A DNA stretch of 64,000 nucleotides, from the NCBI GenBank assembly GCA_964398315.1, contig CAYNMV010000003.1, positions 1-64,000 on the forward strand, read 5' to 3'. The stretch is from JADLCB01 sp964398315. Its GTDB lineage: Bacteria; Planctomycetota; Phycisphaerae; Tepidisphaerales; Tepidisphaeraceae. The notes under the pieces were generated by a model. That model had not been told where the DNA came from. It saw only the letters and a list, made by a program, of their open reading frames with translations, and did not search any database. Below, piece after piece: positions 29,176 through 38,573 of this stretch (positions within the stretch are counted from its first letter, which is position 1; each line of letters starts with the position of its first letter). The translations under genes were made by a program, and so were the position numbers.

Positions 29176-30960
29176 ATGTCCGTGGCGTCGCCTCCCAACT
29201 CGCCTGCCGTCCCGCCCGCGGGAGAGCCGGTGAGTCATGCGCGGTCGGGTCTGGCGGCACAGTGGCTGGTGGATCTGTACAGCCGCCGGCGCTGGTACTT
29301 CCTGGGCATGCTGGTCCTGTTCTACCTGGCAGCATTCAATGGCCGCTGGCAGCCCGAGCCGGACAGCGCCCTGTATCTTTCGATTGGCCGTAATCTCGCC
29401 CGCGGCGATGGGTATGTCTACCTCGGCCAGCCACACACACTGGCGTATCCGGGGATGCCGTATCTGATTGCCAGCACCTTCGCGGTGTTCGGCATCGGCG
29501 CGGAGTGGGCGCCGCATGTCGTGGTCTTGCTGTTGACACTGGCGGGGCTGGGGCTGCTCTACCGCCTGTTCTACCTGCACACCGACTCGGCTGTCGCCGT
29601 CTTCCTCACCTGCATGGTGGGGATGACCTTTACCCTGTTCCGCTATGCCTTCGAGTTGCGTAACGATGTGCCGTTCACGGTGGGCGTGCTGGCGTTCCTG
29701 GTCGGGCTGGAATCATGGCGGCAATACCTGGCTGCAAGACATGCGCCAGCACCACAGCAAGGCCGTGCGGTGCGCCGGCGACCGCCGTGGTATGACACTG
29801 CACTGCTGCTGGTTGGCCTGCCGCTGGCCATGGTGATGCGGCCGCATGGGTGGGTCCTGCTGGCGGCGGTGATGGCGGCCGCGGTGCTGGCAGCACTGTG
29901 CCGGCCTGGCCGTGCACGGGTGATGGGAATCGCCGCCAGCCTGCTGATCGCCGTTGCGCTGTTTGCCCTGCTGGTCGTGGCAGGCCGACATGCGACCACA
30001 GGTACCTACGAGGCCGCGGTGCTGGAGGATGTCGCCCGCCTGGGAACCAGCGCAGGCTGGCGGGCGCTGGGCGCCAACGCCTGGGAGTTGATCAATGCAA
30101 CGCTGGCTGAGGCGGCGCTGGGGCACAAGTTGGGGCCGGGCCTGACACCGCTTTTCGGCATCACGCTGCTGGTGCTGGGCATTGGCCTGTTCCGCAGGCG
30201 GTGGGTGTGGGGGCTGTTCGTGGTCGGCACATTTGTCATGGTGATTCTTGTACTGCCGGCCCCGCGCTATCTGCTGCCGGTGCTGCCGGTGCTGGCGCTG
30301 GCGTGGTTTGCGGCGATGGTGCGCGTGAACCATCGCCTGCCACGACCATGGGGCAATGTTGTTTTCGCACTGATGCTGGCGGTGTGGGTGGTGCCCAATT
30401 TCCTGAAAATCACCAAGTTGGTAGCCGAGCAGCGCAGCACGATCTTTGCCGAGAAATACGGAGATGCGGTCACCCATGCCGCGCTGCACCAGCTGGCCGG
30501 CCAGATCGCCGCGGAAGTTGAGCCGGAAGCATTCGTGCTGGCCCATCGCAAGATCGCGCGCGTGCTGGCCTACTGGGCGGATCGCAACGTCGTGGCGCCG
30601 TATGAGATGCCGCTGCTGTCGGAGGATGTGCCCCTGTATGTCGTGCGGCCGGTGGATGACGAAGTAAGCAAAAAGTTGCGCGATGTCCGACTGGTGATCG
30701 GCCAGGAGATCGCCCGGCAGCCAGTCCCTGCGGGCAACAAGCGCTGGGATGAGGACTGGGTGCTCTGCCGGCTGATCGAGCCAACACCCGCCACGGCGCA
30801 CCAGCCCGATCAACCCGTACCCCGCCCGCAGGAGACAGCGCCCAATCCGCCAGCACCCGCCGAGTCGCCCGCCTCGCCCCTGTCTCCCGAGCAAGAGCCG
30901 GACCCCGCATCGGTGTTTTTCCTGCCCGCGGGCCTGCCCGGGCGGAGCGCAGCGCGATGA
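29176..30960 (+). CDS. GT-C fold membrane glycosyltransferase (ArnT/PMT, family 39-like)
   Basis: 594 residues, about 10-12 membrane helices. After the first helix comes FNGRWQPEPDSALYLSIGRNLARGDGY; the Asp here is in the position of the catalytic acidic motif of GT39/ArnT-type enzymes, and LAYPGMPYLIA follows as in this family. Such proteins use a polyprenyl-phosphate sugar and act on the periplasmic face. A soluble domain (about 400-530) and a Pro/Gln-rich tail (about 535-594) follow the helices. The stop TGA overlaps the ATG of the GT2 gene by four bases (ATGA), so the two form an operon. Sugar and acceptor are unknown. Confidence 0.8.
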   Translation: MSVASPPNSPAVPPAGEPVSHARSGLAAQWLVDLYSRRRWYFLGMLVLFYLAAFNGRWQPEPDSALYLSIGRNLARGDGYVYLGQPHTLAYPGMPYLIASTFAVFGIGAEWAPHVVVLLLTLAGLGLLYRLFYLHTDSAVAVFLTCMVGMTFTLFRYAFELRNDVPFTVGVLAFLVGLESWRQYLAARHAPAPQQGRAVRRRPPWYDTALLLVGLPLAMVMRPHGWVLLAAVMAAAVLAALCRPGRARVMGIAASLLIAVALFALLVVAGRHATTGTYEAAVLEDVARLGTSAGWRALGANAWELINATLAEAALGHKLGPGLTPLFGITLLVLGIGLFRRRWVWGLFVVGTFVMVILVLPAPRYLLPVLPVLALAWFAAMVRVNHRLPRPWGNVVFALMLAVWVVPNFLKITKLVAEQRSTIFAEKYGDAVTHAALHQLAGQIAAEVEPEAFVLAHRKIARVLAYWADRNVVAPYEMPLLSEDVPLYVVRPVDDEVSKKLRDVRLVIGQEIARQPVPAGNKRWDEDWVLCRLIEPTPATAHQPDQPVPRPQETAPNPPAPAESPASPLSPEQEPDPASVFFLPAGLPGRSAAR

Positions 30961-31745
30961 AGATCACGGTCATTACCCCTTCATTCAACCAGTGCGCCTT
31001 TCTTCGCAGGACGATGGACAGCATCCTCGGGCAGCGCGGGATGGGCACGGCGTTCGATCTCCAGTGGCTGATCATCGACGGCGGCAGCAGCGATGGCACG
31101 CTCGACCTGCTGCGCGCGATCGATAGTCGGCATGTCCGCTGGATCAGTGAGCCTGATCGCGGCCAGTCACATGCCATCAACAAAGGGCTGGCCATGGCGG
31201 ATGGGGATGTGGTGGCCTGGCTGAACAGCGATGACCTGTACACAGACAGCGCGCTGGCGACCGTGGCGGCCGCGTTCGAGCGGCATCCCGAAGCGCAGTG
31301 GCTGGTAGGGCGGTGCGATGTGATCGATGCCGCCGATCGCCCGATCCGGCCTGGCATCACGCGCTACAAGAACCGCAAACTGGCGCGCTACCGCTACGCG
31401 CGCCTCCTGCGTGAAAATTTCATCAGCCAGCCGGCCGTTTTCTGGCGGCGGACGTTTGGTGAACGGGTGGGGCCGCTGGATGAGGCACTGCACTGGACAA
31501 TGGATTATGACCTGTGGCTGCGCATGGGAAAGCTGTCGCCGCCGCTGGTGATCGATGATCTGCTGGCGCACTTTCGCCTGCATGAGCAGAGCAAGAGCGG
31601 CCAGGTGGACCGCCGGCAGTTTGATGAAGGCTATGCGGTTGCGTTGCGCTACGCCGGGGATGATCGCCTGAGCTGCTGGGCCCATCGGCTGAATGTGGAG
31701 AAGATCGTCCTGGCCTATCGCGTGATGCGCATCATGGGATGGTAG
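30957..31745 (+). CDS. Family 2 glycosyltransferase
   Basis: 262 residues, GT-A fold. It opens ITVITPSFNQCAFLRRTMDSI, has the nucleotide-sugar Asp in LIIDGGSSDGTLDLL, the metal-binding region WLNSDDLYTDSA (DxD-like) and the later acceptor region LDEALHWTMDYDLWLRMG. WISEPDRGQSHAINKGLA is a hallmark of this subgroup. Soluble, cytoplasmic, probably membrane-associated. It overlaps the upstream GT-C gene by ATGA and is thus translationally coupled; the pair probably builds or modifies a cell-surface glycan or glycoprotein. Donor sugar unknown. Confidence 0.92.
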   Translation: MKITVITPSFNQCAFLRRTMDSILGQRGMGTAFDLQWLIIDGGSSDGTLDLLRAIDSRHVRWISEPDRGQSHAINKGLAMADGDVVAWLNSDDLYTDSALATVAAAFERHPEAQWLVGRCDVIDAADRPIRPGITRYKNRKLARYRYARLLRENFISQPAVFWRRTFGERVGPLDEALHWTMDYDLWLRMGKLSPPLVIDDLLAHFRLHEQSKSGQVDRRQFDEGYAVALRYAGDDRLSCWAHRLNVEKIVLAYRVMRIMGW

Positions 31746-32085
31746 GGCGACCGATCTGGCACGCATCGCCGGCACGCTGTTTCTTGCGAATTTGATGGGT
31801 CCGATTTATCCACGGATGCCATGATGGACCCGGCGGGCAGGCCAGGGAACGCGAAGACACAAGCACGGTATATGGAATAGAGCAGCAACGGCCGGTGCTT
31901 TCCGTGGTATGAGGCACCAGTGGAGGTGGGAGTCGGATGAGCGGGTGTGCGCCATTGCGGTTCTACGCATAGCTCACCCGTGAGCGTTGTGGCGGCGGCA
32001 GCGTCAAATCCCACGGATCGGCGGCCGGCAAAGCGATCCGCCATGCTGGTCCCGGCCAGGCCCTGCACTGCGATCAGGAGTGTTG
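31746..32085. other. Gene-free stretch
   Basis: 340 bases between the GT2 gene and a small membrane-protein gene. I find no supported gene, promoter or terminator. A single near-match to a DnaA box (TTATCCACG, 31806-31814) is isolated. Confidence 0.4.
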
Positions 32086-32394
32086 ATGGCGCTTTTCCTG
32101 ACCATCCTCACCTGGGGGATGTGGATCGTGCTGATCCTGATCGGGTCAGTATTGGCGCTGTTTGTGCTGGCCTTTGGCGGAGATGACCCGCGGGTCAACC
32201 TGGCGCTGCGCAAGATGCTGCCGTTTGGGCTGTTCGCCATCACGTTGGCGCTGATCGCCAGTTTCACGCTGCTGGCCACTGGGGGATGGTGGCGGGTGAT
32301 CCTGGCATATGGGCTGGCCCTTTCGCCGCCGCTGCTGATGGCCGCTCTGACGAGCGTGATCCTCCATCACCTCCGCCGCCGTCCGCCACAGTAG
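32086..32394 (+). CDS. Small three-helix membrane protein, unknown function
   Basis: 102 residues from ATG 32086, which has AGGAG about five bases upstream; longer in-frame starts lack a site. Three hydrophobic segments are visible: ALFLTILTWGMWIVLILIG, then MLPFGLFAITLALIASFTLL, then VILAYGLALSPPLLMAALTS, with a charged loop (GGDDPRVNLALRK) after the first. The C-terminus is basic (LRRRPPQ). No family is recognised. It lies 87 bases before the radical SAM gene in the same direction. Confidence 0.6.
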   Translation: MALFLTILTWGMWIVLILIGSVLALFVLAFGGDDPRVNLALRKMLPFGLFAITLALIASFTLLATGGWWRVILAYGLALSPPLLMAALTSVILHHLRRRPPQ

Positions 32395-32481
32395 CCGCAC
32401 AGCGGGCTGTTTACCGATCACTGAACCAATCGCCAGCAAGTCACTCGACGCCTGCGGGGCTGAGCGGCTATCGTCCTGTTG

Positions 32482-33549
32482 ATGCAGTTGCCTGTCCTGC
32501 CCATTCACGGCCGAGGTGCGGCATCCAACCCGATGAACCGCTTTGAGCGCCTGGATATCCAGCCGGAGGCCGAGGCGATCGACCCGGATGCGCCTGCCAC
32601 CCCAACGGTTTTCCTGAAGGATGCCACGCGCTCGATCATCAGCGAGAACGACAGCCCCGATGTCGGCTTTCGCTACAGTATCAATCCGTATCGTGGCTGC
32701 GAGCACGGCTGCATCTATTGCTATGCGCGGCCCACGCACGAATACCTTGGCCTGTCAGCCGGGCTGGAGTTCGAGTCGCGCATCTTTGTGAAGACCCGGG
32801 CGCCAGCGCTGCTGCGGCAGGAACTGATGCGGAAGCGCTGGCAGGGCCATCCTTTGGCCTTCAGTGGGGTGACCGACTGCTACCAGCCGGTGGAGCGCAC
32901 GCTGAAGCTGACGCGCCAATGCATCGAGGTGCTGGCCGAGTTCTCCAACCCGCTGAGCATTGTCACCAAAAGTCACCTGGTCACGCGCGACATCGACCTG
33001 CTCGCTCCCATGGCTCAGCGCGGCCTGGCACTGGTGCTGGTTTCGGTGACGACACTCGATCCGGGACTTGCTCGTCGGATGGAGCCGCGGGCGGCCGCGC
33101 CGCAGCGGCGGCTGGAGGCGATTGCCAGGCTGGCGGCCGCCGGGATCCCGGTGGGAGTGATGGCGGCGCCGGTGGTGCCTGGTCTGACTGATCATGAGCT
33201 GCCCGACATCCTTTCCGCCGCCAGGACGGCCGGCGCGCGCTGGGCCGGCTATGTGCCGCTGCGGCTTCCGTTTGGGGTTAAAGACCTGTTCGAGCAGTGG
33301 GTGCATGAGCATTTCCCCGAGCGCGCCGGGAAAATACTCTCGCGTATCCGCAGCATCCGGAGCGGAAAGCTCAATGAGTCCGACTTTCATGCCCGCATGC
33401 GCGGCAAGGGGATCTTTGCCGACCAGCTTAAGGCACTGTTCGATCTCGCCCGCCGTCGCGCCGGCCTCACTGGCCCTCTCCCCACCCTCCGTACGGACCT
33501 GTTCACCCGCCCACCCAAGCACGGCCAATTGCCACTTTTTGCAGCATGA
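32482..33549 (+). CDS. Radical SAM protein of the PA0069/SplB-like group
   Basis: 355 residues. The [4Fe-4S] motif is CEHGCIYCYARP (CxxxCxxC, near residue 75) and is preceded by SINPYRGCEHG as in the spore photoproduct lyase-like PA0069 family. The family-typical start HGRGAASNPMNRFERL is present. Further motifs are FSGVTDCYQPVE and ALVLVSVTTLD, and a C-terminal helical tail ending HGQLPLFA. Members are stand-alone cytoplasmic enzymes whose reaction is not established; DNA photoproduct repair has been suggested only by distant similarity. ATG 32482 is chosen; a TTG three bases upstream is also possible. Confidence 0.88.
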   Translation: MQLPVLPIHGRGAASNPMNRFERLDIQPEAEAIDPDAPATPTVFLKDATRSIISENDSPDVGFRYSINPYRGCEHGCIYCYARPTHEYLGLSAGLEFESRIFVKTRAPALLRQELMRKRWQGHPLAFSGVTDCYQPVERTLKLTRQCIEVLAEFSNPLSIVTKSHLVTRDIDLLAPMAQRGLALVLVSVTTLDPGLARRMEPRAAAPQRRLEAIARLAAAGIPVGVMAAPVVPGLTDHELPDILSAARTAGARWAGYVPLRLPFGVKDLFEQWVHEHFPERAGKILSRIRSIRSGKLNESDFHARMRGKGIFADQLKALFDLARRRAGLTGPLPTLRTDLFTRPPKHGQLPLFAA

Positions 33550-34130
33550 AGCCAGTGCGCACCAAACCCATGGCCACTCATCTCTGATTGCAAAGCAAAC
33601 CAAGTGCACCAGCCCGTTATCCCATCGTGCGCTGAAAAAAAACGAATCCGCTATGGCGATGCGGGGGAAGCCAAGGTGGATTGCCTCTTTAGCGGGACAG
33701 GGTTCATTCGCGCCTGGTAGAGGCTCAAACAGGAGACAGGACGGCCACGATAGCCAGATGAAAAGCACTCGCCTTGCTGCAAGTCCTTTTCTGATAAGAG
33801 GTCGTGTCTGCGCAGAGGTTGGGCTGCATGTTGTGCTCCCATGAAAGGAGCTTGACCGCGCTTCAGCACCGGGTCACAGGTGTTTCTGAACCGCCCCCGC
33901 AGGATTTCTTTTGGTCGTCCTCTGTTACGCATCGCCTTCTGGTCGTTGCGATATGCTGGGTTGCGTTCCGCAAGCGGTTTGCGCTAGCATGCATGACGCA
34001 CGGGGACATGCTGATGATCGGGGGATGCACGGATGCGATCGTCACGGCAGCCGCCGGCGTTACTTCTTGACGGCGAGCGCGTTGAGGCCGGTGGATCTCC
34101 TTTCCTTTAACCTTCGACCGAGGCAAGACC
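33550..34130. other. Long gene-free stretch
   Basis: About 580 bases. Open frames here are short, lack ribosome sites and have no protein-like pattern. No RNA gene or inverted repeat of note. The base composition is less GC-rich than neighbouring genes, consistent with a junction or decayed sequence. Confidence 0.5.
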
Positions 34131-35087
34131 ATGGCTGAGAGGAAAATCATCGCCGTACTGGGCTCGACCGGCTCACAGGGGGGCGGGCTGTGCCGCGCGA
34201 TCCTGGCCGATCAAAGCGGCGGTTTCGCGTGCCGGGCCATCACGCGCGATCCGAACAAGGACAATGCGAAGCGGTTGCAAAGCCAGGGCGCGCAGGTCGT
34301 CCACGGAGATCTTGACGATGCCGAGAGCCTGAAGCAGGCCTTTGCCGGCACGCATGGCGTCTACGCGGTGACCAACTTCTGGGAGCACTTCTCCGCCGAG
34401 AAGGAGAAGAGCCAGGCAAAGAACATCGCCGAGGCCGCCAAGGCCGTGGGCGTGAAGCACATCATCTGGTCCACGCTGGAAGACATCCGCCAGATGATGC
34501 CGGCCGACGACAAGCGCATGCCGATGCTGCAGGGGCAGTACCGCGTGCCGCATTTCGACGCGAAGGCCGAGGCCAACGCCTACTTCTCGGAGCTGCCCGT
34601 CACGTATCTCGTCACGTCGTTCTACTGGGACAACCTGTACAAGACCGGCCTCGCACCGAAGCGGGGCGACGACGGTCGGTTCGCCTGGACGTTTCCGATG
34701 GGCGACAGCAAGCTCGCCGGCATCGCGGTTGAGGACATTGGCAAGACGGCGTACGGCATCTTCAAGGCCGGGCAGCCGTACATCGGCAGGACGGTGGGCG
34801 TGCTAGGCGAGGCGCTAACGATCGAGGAAATGGGCCAAACGATATCCAGGGTGCTGGGCGTTGGCGCCATTAAGTACAACGCGGTGGATCCGGACACCTA
34901 TCGCAGCTTCGGGTTTCCCGGTGCCGACGAGATGGGCAACATGTTCCAGGCGTATCGCGACTTCGCCGAACGGTTCCTAGCCAACCGCGACCTCGCCGAA
35001 ACGCGCAGGCTCAATCCATCCCTGCAGACGTTCGAGCAGTTTGTCGCCAGGCATAGGGACAAGATCCTCATGGCGATGGGAATCTGA
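34131..35087 (+). CDS. NmrA-like NAD(P)-binding protein
   Basis: 318 residues, atypical short-chain dehydrogenase fold. The dinucleotide motif is VLGSTGSQGGGLCRAIL (GxxGxxG); the first strand-loop continues with AITRDPNKDNAKRL and VHGDLDDAESLKQAFAG. The central helix reads KHIIWSTLED in place of the YxxxK catalytic motif, as in NmrA/HSCARG redox sensors, so it may bind NAD(P) without classical dehydrogenase activity. GAGG lies seven bases before ATG. It is flanked by gene-free stretches of about 580 and 360 bases and is probably a transferred gene. Cytoplasmic; partner unknown. Confidence 0.85.
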   Translation: MAERKIIAVLGSTGSQGGGLCRAILADQSGGFACRAITRDPNKDNAKRLQSQGAQVVHGDLDDAESLKQAFAGTHGVYAVTNFWEHFSAEKEKSQAKNIAEAAKAVGVKHIIWSTLEDIRQMMPADDKRMPMLQGQYRVPHFDAKAEANAYFSELPVTYLVTSFYWDNLYKTGLAPKRGDDGRFAWTFPMGDSKLAGIAVEDIGKTAYGIFKAGQPYIGRTVGVLGEALTIEEMGQTISRVLGVGAIKYNAVDPDTYRSFGFPGADEMGNMFQAYRDFAERFLANRDLAETRRLNPSLQTFEQFVARHRDKILMAMGI

Positions 35088-35446
35088 TGCCCCTACCAGG
35101 CATCTTCCTTCGCGGCCTGTGGCCCAGGCGTGTCCTCGTATCGCCCATAGCAGACCCCCGTTGCGTGACCAAGGATGAAACGGGGGCGAAGTGGCTCTGC
35201 CCTGACACTTCGAGAAATTTTACGGCAGTTGCCATCTTCGGAACGATGCCACTGGATGTGGACTTGTGGCTCTGTTGGGCGGGATCGCGTTGCAGAGGGG
35301 AGGCGGCCTGTTTTCCGGTGCTGATGGACGGATTGACCCGTACTCCTGCCATCGGAACTGCGCCGCTGCGCAAGGCAGGGCAAGCCTGCCCGGCACGGCG
35401 GCCGACGCGCGGCATCCTGAATTGCGGCAGGTCCCTGCAGGAAAAG
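35088..35446. other. Gene-free stretch before the tRNA
   Basis: About 360 bases between the NmrA-like gene and tRNA-Leu. Frames on both strands look like chance openings. No further feature seen. Confidence 0.4.
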
Positions 35447-35532
35447 TGCCCCCGGCCGGACTCGAACCGGCACGGTCCTTTCGGACCAGCGGATTTTAAG
35501 TCCGCAGCGTATACCAATTTCGCCACGGGGGC
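35447..35532 (-). tRNA. tRNA-Leu (anticodon UAA)
   Basis: 86-nucleotide class II tRNA. The acceptor stem GCCCCCG pairs with CGGGGGC and is followed by discriminator A. The anticodon stem GCGGA/TCCGC encloses the loop CTTAAAA with anticodon TAA (complement of 35496-35498). The long variable arm is GGTCCGAAAGGACC-like, and the T-arm GCCGGTTCGAGTCCGGC is standard. The 3' CCA is not encoded. It reads UUA codons, which are rare in this GC-rich genome. Confidence 0.96.
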
Positions 35533-35663
35533 TGTTGCCGAAATGCGGAAGGTCCGCTGGCCCACAGGCAGCATGCTTGCGGGCCTTTACACTTTCGACC
35601 CTGTATCTTCGTGATTTTCCTTTCCTTACGCAATTGGGCCCGCGTTGCCGTAGGATGTTCTTT

Positions 35664-36086
35664 ATGACCAGGGTTACGCCACAGGCGGATCGGTTGCGGC
35701 GGCGGACGTTTATCCTTTCGATTCGCATTGTCCGCTCGTTCTACTATGCCTTTGCGGGGGTGTGGTACCTGCTGCGCACGCAGCGCAATGCCCGCATCGA
35801 ATTGACCATCGGCGTGCTGGCGTGCCTGGTGGCGGCGTGGGTGGGGATCAGTCGGGCAGAATGGGCCGTGATGGCATTCACCATCGCGCTGGTGCTGATC
35901 CTGGAGGGGTTGAATACCGCTGTCGAGATGTGTGTTGACCTGGCCATGCCCCAGCGTCATCCGCTGGCCAAGCACGCCAAGGATCTGGCGGCGGGCATGG
36001 TCCTGATCGCCTCGGTCGCCTCGGTTGCCGTCGGCCTGCTCATCCTCGGCCCGCCGCTCTGGCAGCGGCTGTTCAGCGGGGGATAA
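35664..36086 (+). CDS. dgkA: Diacylglycerol/undecaprenol kinase family protein (DagK type)
   Basis: 140 residues, small membrane kinase with three helices. Family motifs are RSFYYAFAGVWYLLRTQRNARIE in pieces: the RNARIELTIG stretch with the conserved Glu, and the nucleotide-site motif EGLNTAVEMCVDL. Family members phosphorylate diacylglycerol or undecaprenol at the inner membrane, recycling lipid carrier for cell-wall glycans; Gram-positive-type members prefer undecaprenol and this cannot be settled here. ATG 35664 has AGGA eight bases upstream; ATG 35655 is an alternative. It stands alone, convergent with recG. Confidence 0.88.
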   Translation: MTRVTPQADRLRRRTFILSIRIVRSFYYAFAGVWYLLRTQRNARIELTIGVLACLVAAWVGISRAEWAVMAFTIALVLILEGLNTAVEMCVDLAMPQRHPLAKHAKDLAAGMVLIASVASVAVGLLILGPPLWQRLFSGG

Positions 36087-36209
36087 ACCACGGGGGCGCG
36101 GAGAAGAGAGCAGGCAAAAGGCGAGCGAATAGACAAGGCAGCCGCGCTGCACCGCTCTCCATATTCGTTTGCCCTGTCCCCGCCGTGCCCTCGCAGGTCT
36201 AATCCGGTC

Positions 36210-38336
36210 TCATCCGATGGCAGCCAGGCCGAGTGTCTCTCCGAGCTGGGCTTTCAGGGCAGTGCGGAGGGACTGGTGAGCGGTGAGGCGGGGATCGGCG
36301 GCGAGGAGGGCGATCGCCTCATCGCGGGCGATCCTCAGCAGGTCCATCTCGTTGGTGATGTCGGCCAGCTTGAACTCGGGCAGGCCATGCTGGCGAGTGC
36401 CGAAGAACTCACCCGGGCCGCGCAGGGCCAGGTCCATCTCGGCGATTTCGAAGCCATCGCCCGTGCGCACCATCGCCTGCAGGCGCGAGATGGTGCTTTC
36501 CTGCAGGGCATCGGCCAGCAGAATGCAGTAGGACTGCTCGCTGCCGCGCCCGACCCGCCCGCGAAGCTGGTGGAGCTGTGAAAGGCCGAAGCGGTCGGCG
36601 TTGTCAATCAGCATGACAGTCGCGTTCGGCACATCGATGCCCACTTCGATCACCGTGGTGGCGATCAGCACATCGAGGCGGCGGTCGCGAAAGGCGGTCA
36701 TCACCTCGTGCTTCTGGTCGGTGGTCATCTGCCCGTGCAGGACACCCAAGCGCAGCCCGGCCAGCGGGCCTTCGCTGAGACGCTTGTGCTCTTTCAGGAC
36801 AGATTTGCCGTCATCCAGCCCATCATCCTCGATGCGCGGCAGCACGATGTAGGCCTGGCGGCCGCGCTCCACCTGGCTGCGGATAAACTCATACGCCTTG
36901 GGGGCCTCCTTCTGCCGCAGCCAGCGGGTTTCGATCGGCTGGCGGCCGGGGGGCAGCTCATCCAGCACGGTCACATCGAAATCGGCGAAATAGCTCAGCG
37001 CCAGCGTGCGCGGGATGGGGGTGGCGGTCATCACCAGGTAATGGGGTGACAAACCCTTGCCCTTGAGCACCGCGCGCTGCTTCACGCCCAGGCGATGCTG
37101 CTCATCCACCACCACCAGGCCGAGATTGGCGAACGCGATGTCCTCCTGGATCAGCGCCTGCGTGCCAACCGCGATATGCACCTCGCCGTTGGCCAGTTCC
37201 TTGAGCGCCTGCCCGCGGGCCTGGCGCTTGGTGCGGCCGGTGTAGAGGCCGATACGCACCTGCGAATCTTTCAGGAGATTGCTGAGGGTCAGGTAATGCT
37301 GCTCAGCCAGTACCTCGGTGGGCGCCAGCAGCGCTGCCTGCATGCGGTTGGCCACCGCCGCCAGCATGCCGTAGACCGCCACCACCGTTTTGCCGCTGCC
37401 GACATCTCCCTGCAGCAGGCGATTCATCGGCACGCCGCTCTGCATGTCGCGCACCATGCGGTAGGTGGCGTTGCGCTGGGCGGTGGTGAGCTGGAAGCCG
37501 AAGCGCGAGAGGATCCGCTCATCCAGCACCTTATCCACCCGCAGCACCGGAGCGCTCAGCCGTCCCTCGCGCAGGCGCTTGGAGAGGCCCAGGCCAAGCT
37601 GCATGAGCATCAGCTCGTCAAAGACGATGCGCCGGCGGGCGGCCATCGCCTCGCGCATGGAGGCGGGGCGGTGAATCTTCTCATACGCCATAGGCCGGGG
37701 CATCAGGTGATGCCTTTCAAGCAGGGGGGGATCAAACCACTCCTCGATCGCGCTCACCGCTTCGGGCAGGTGATGCTCGATCACCCGGCCGATGAAGTCG
37801 CTGGGCAGCCGGCTGGTGGCCGGATAGACCGGCCGCAGCCTGGATTCGGCGATTGTCTCGGTCTGCTCGGATACCACCTCCCACTTGGGGTTCTGCATCT
37901 GCGGCATATTGCGGTAAAACCGCACCTTCCCCTTCACCCGGATGTGCATGCCGGGATAGAGGCTTTTACGCAGATAGGCCCCATGAAACCAGACAAGGGC
38001 GAGTTTGCCGGTTTCATCCTCGATGGTGGCCTCGAATCGCGGCCGGGGATACGAGGAAACGTAATTGACCGCCACGATCTCTCCCCGCGCCGATTGGATC
38101 GCATTCCCGCCGGTCAGGTCCATGATGCGGGCCTCGGAGGCCTCAAACTGGTAATCGCGCGGAAAATATTCGAGCAGATCGCCAAGAGTGTGGACATTCA
38201 GCCCATGAAACGACTTGGCCCGGGCGGGCCCGACGCCTGTGAGCGTTTCGATCGGCCGATCCAGCGCGCTTGCCGCACCCGCACGGGCCGGGCGGTTGGT
38301 GGATACATCAGAAACAGGGGTGGGGCGGGCCGGCAT
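36210..38336 (-). CDS. recG: ATP-dependent DNA helicase RecG
   Basis: Branch-migrating helicase that reverses stalled forks and processes recombination intermediates; 708 residues. An N-terminal wedge/OB region (LTGVGPARAKSFHGLNVHTL, then DYQFEASEARI) is followed by the helicase core: RLLQGDVGSGKT (Walker A), VVVDEQHRLGV (DEQH box), VMTATPIPRTLAL (motif III), TTVIEVGIDVPNATVM and QLHQLRGRVGRG (motif VI). The C-terminal TRQHGLPEFKLAD motif is typical of RecG. ATG 38336 is chosen; the longer frame would add unrelated residues. A TACAAT hexamer (complement of 38349-38354) lies 12 bases before the ATG with no Shine-Dalgarno. An unusual Pro-rich N-terminal 25 residues is present. Confidence 0.97.
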   Translation of the reverse strand: MPARPTPVSDVSTNRPARAGAASALDRPIETLTGVGPARAKSFHGLNVHTLGDLLEYFPRDYQFEASEARIMDLTGGNAIQSARGEIVAVNYVSSYPRPRFEATIEDETGKLALVWFHGAYLRKSLYPGMHIRVKGKVRFYRNMPQMQNPKWEVVSEQTETIAESRLRPVYPATSRLPSDFIGRVIEHHLPEAVSAIEEWFDPPLLERHHLMPRPMAYEKIHRPASMREAMAARRRIVFDELMLMQLGLGLSKRLREGRLSAPVLRVDKVLDERILSRFGFQLTTAQRNATYRMVRDMQSGVPMNRLLQGDVGSGKTVVAVYGMLAAVANRMQAALLAPTEVLAEQHYLTLSNLLKDSQVRIGLYTGRTKRQARGQALKELANGEVHIAVGTQALIQEDIAFANLGLVVVDEQHRLGVKQRAVLKGKGLSPHYLVMTATPIPRTLALSYFADFDVTVLDELPPGRQPIETRWLRQKEAPKAYEFIRSQVERGRQAYIVLPRIEDDGLDDGKSVLKEHKRLSEGPLAGLRLGVLHGQMTTDQKHEVMTAFRDRRLDVLIATTVIEVGIDVPNATVMLIDNADRFGLSQLHQLRGRVGRGSEQSYCILLADALQESTISRLQAMVRTGDGFEIAEMDLALRGPGEFFGTRQHGLPEFKLADITNEMDLLRIARDEAIALLAADPRLTAHQSLRTALKAQLGETLGLAAIG

Positions 38337-38460
38337 GGTTGGTCGCTGATTGTAGCACCCGACAGGCATCCAACTACACCCACCGGCGATGCTGGCCAGA
38401 ACTTCCATCCGTTCGAGCCGCTTGATGCCTATGCACCGCGCTGAAGTCATGCATGGCGGA

Positions 38461-38560
38461 AAATTGCTTTGACTTGTCTACCCTTCCTGCGATGATGAGA
38501 CCGTCATCACCGGGGGATGCCAATCGGTGCCTCCGGTCAGTTAAGCAACTCGTTATAGCC
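38461..38560 (+). repeat. Intergenic repeat, copy 1
   Basis: Bases 38461-38540 match 39539-39620 closely; the main divergence is a run of about 15 bases. Inside are TTGACT (38469-38474), 16 bases, GATGAT, then an exact inverted repeat TGATGA/TCATCA (38493-38509), and ACCGG.../...CCGGT arms. TTGCTT near the left end is complementary to AAGCAA (38544-38549), so the whole unit can fold. It ends at CGTTATAGCC just before the small gene at 38574. It could be a promoter/operator unit or a cassette recombination site. Confidence 0.7.
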
Positions 38561-38573
38561 TGGGAGGAACGCT

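Noticed and set aside
31806..31814. DnaA box-like TTATCCACG as a sign of oriC
   Set aside because: One isolated imperfect box with no AT-rich unwinding region or further boxes nearby.
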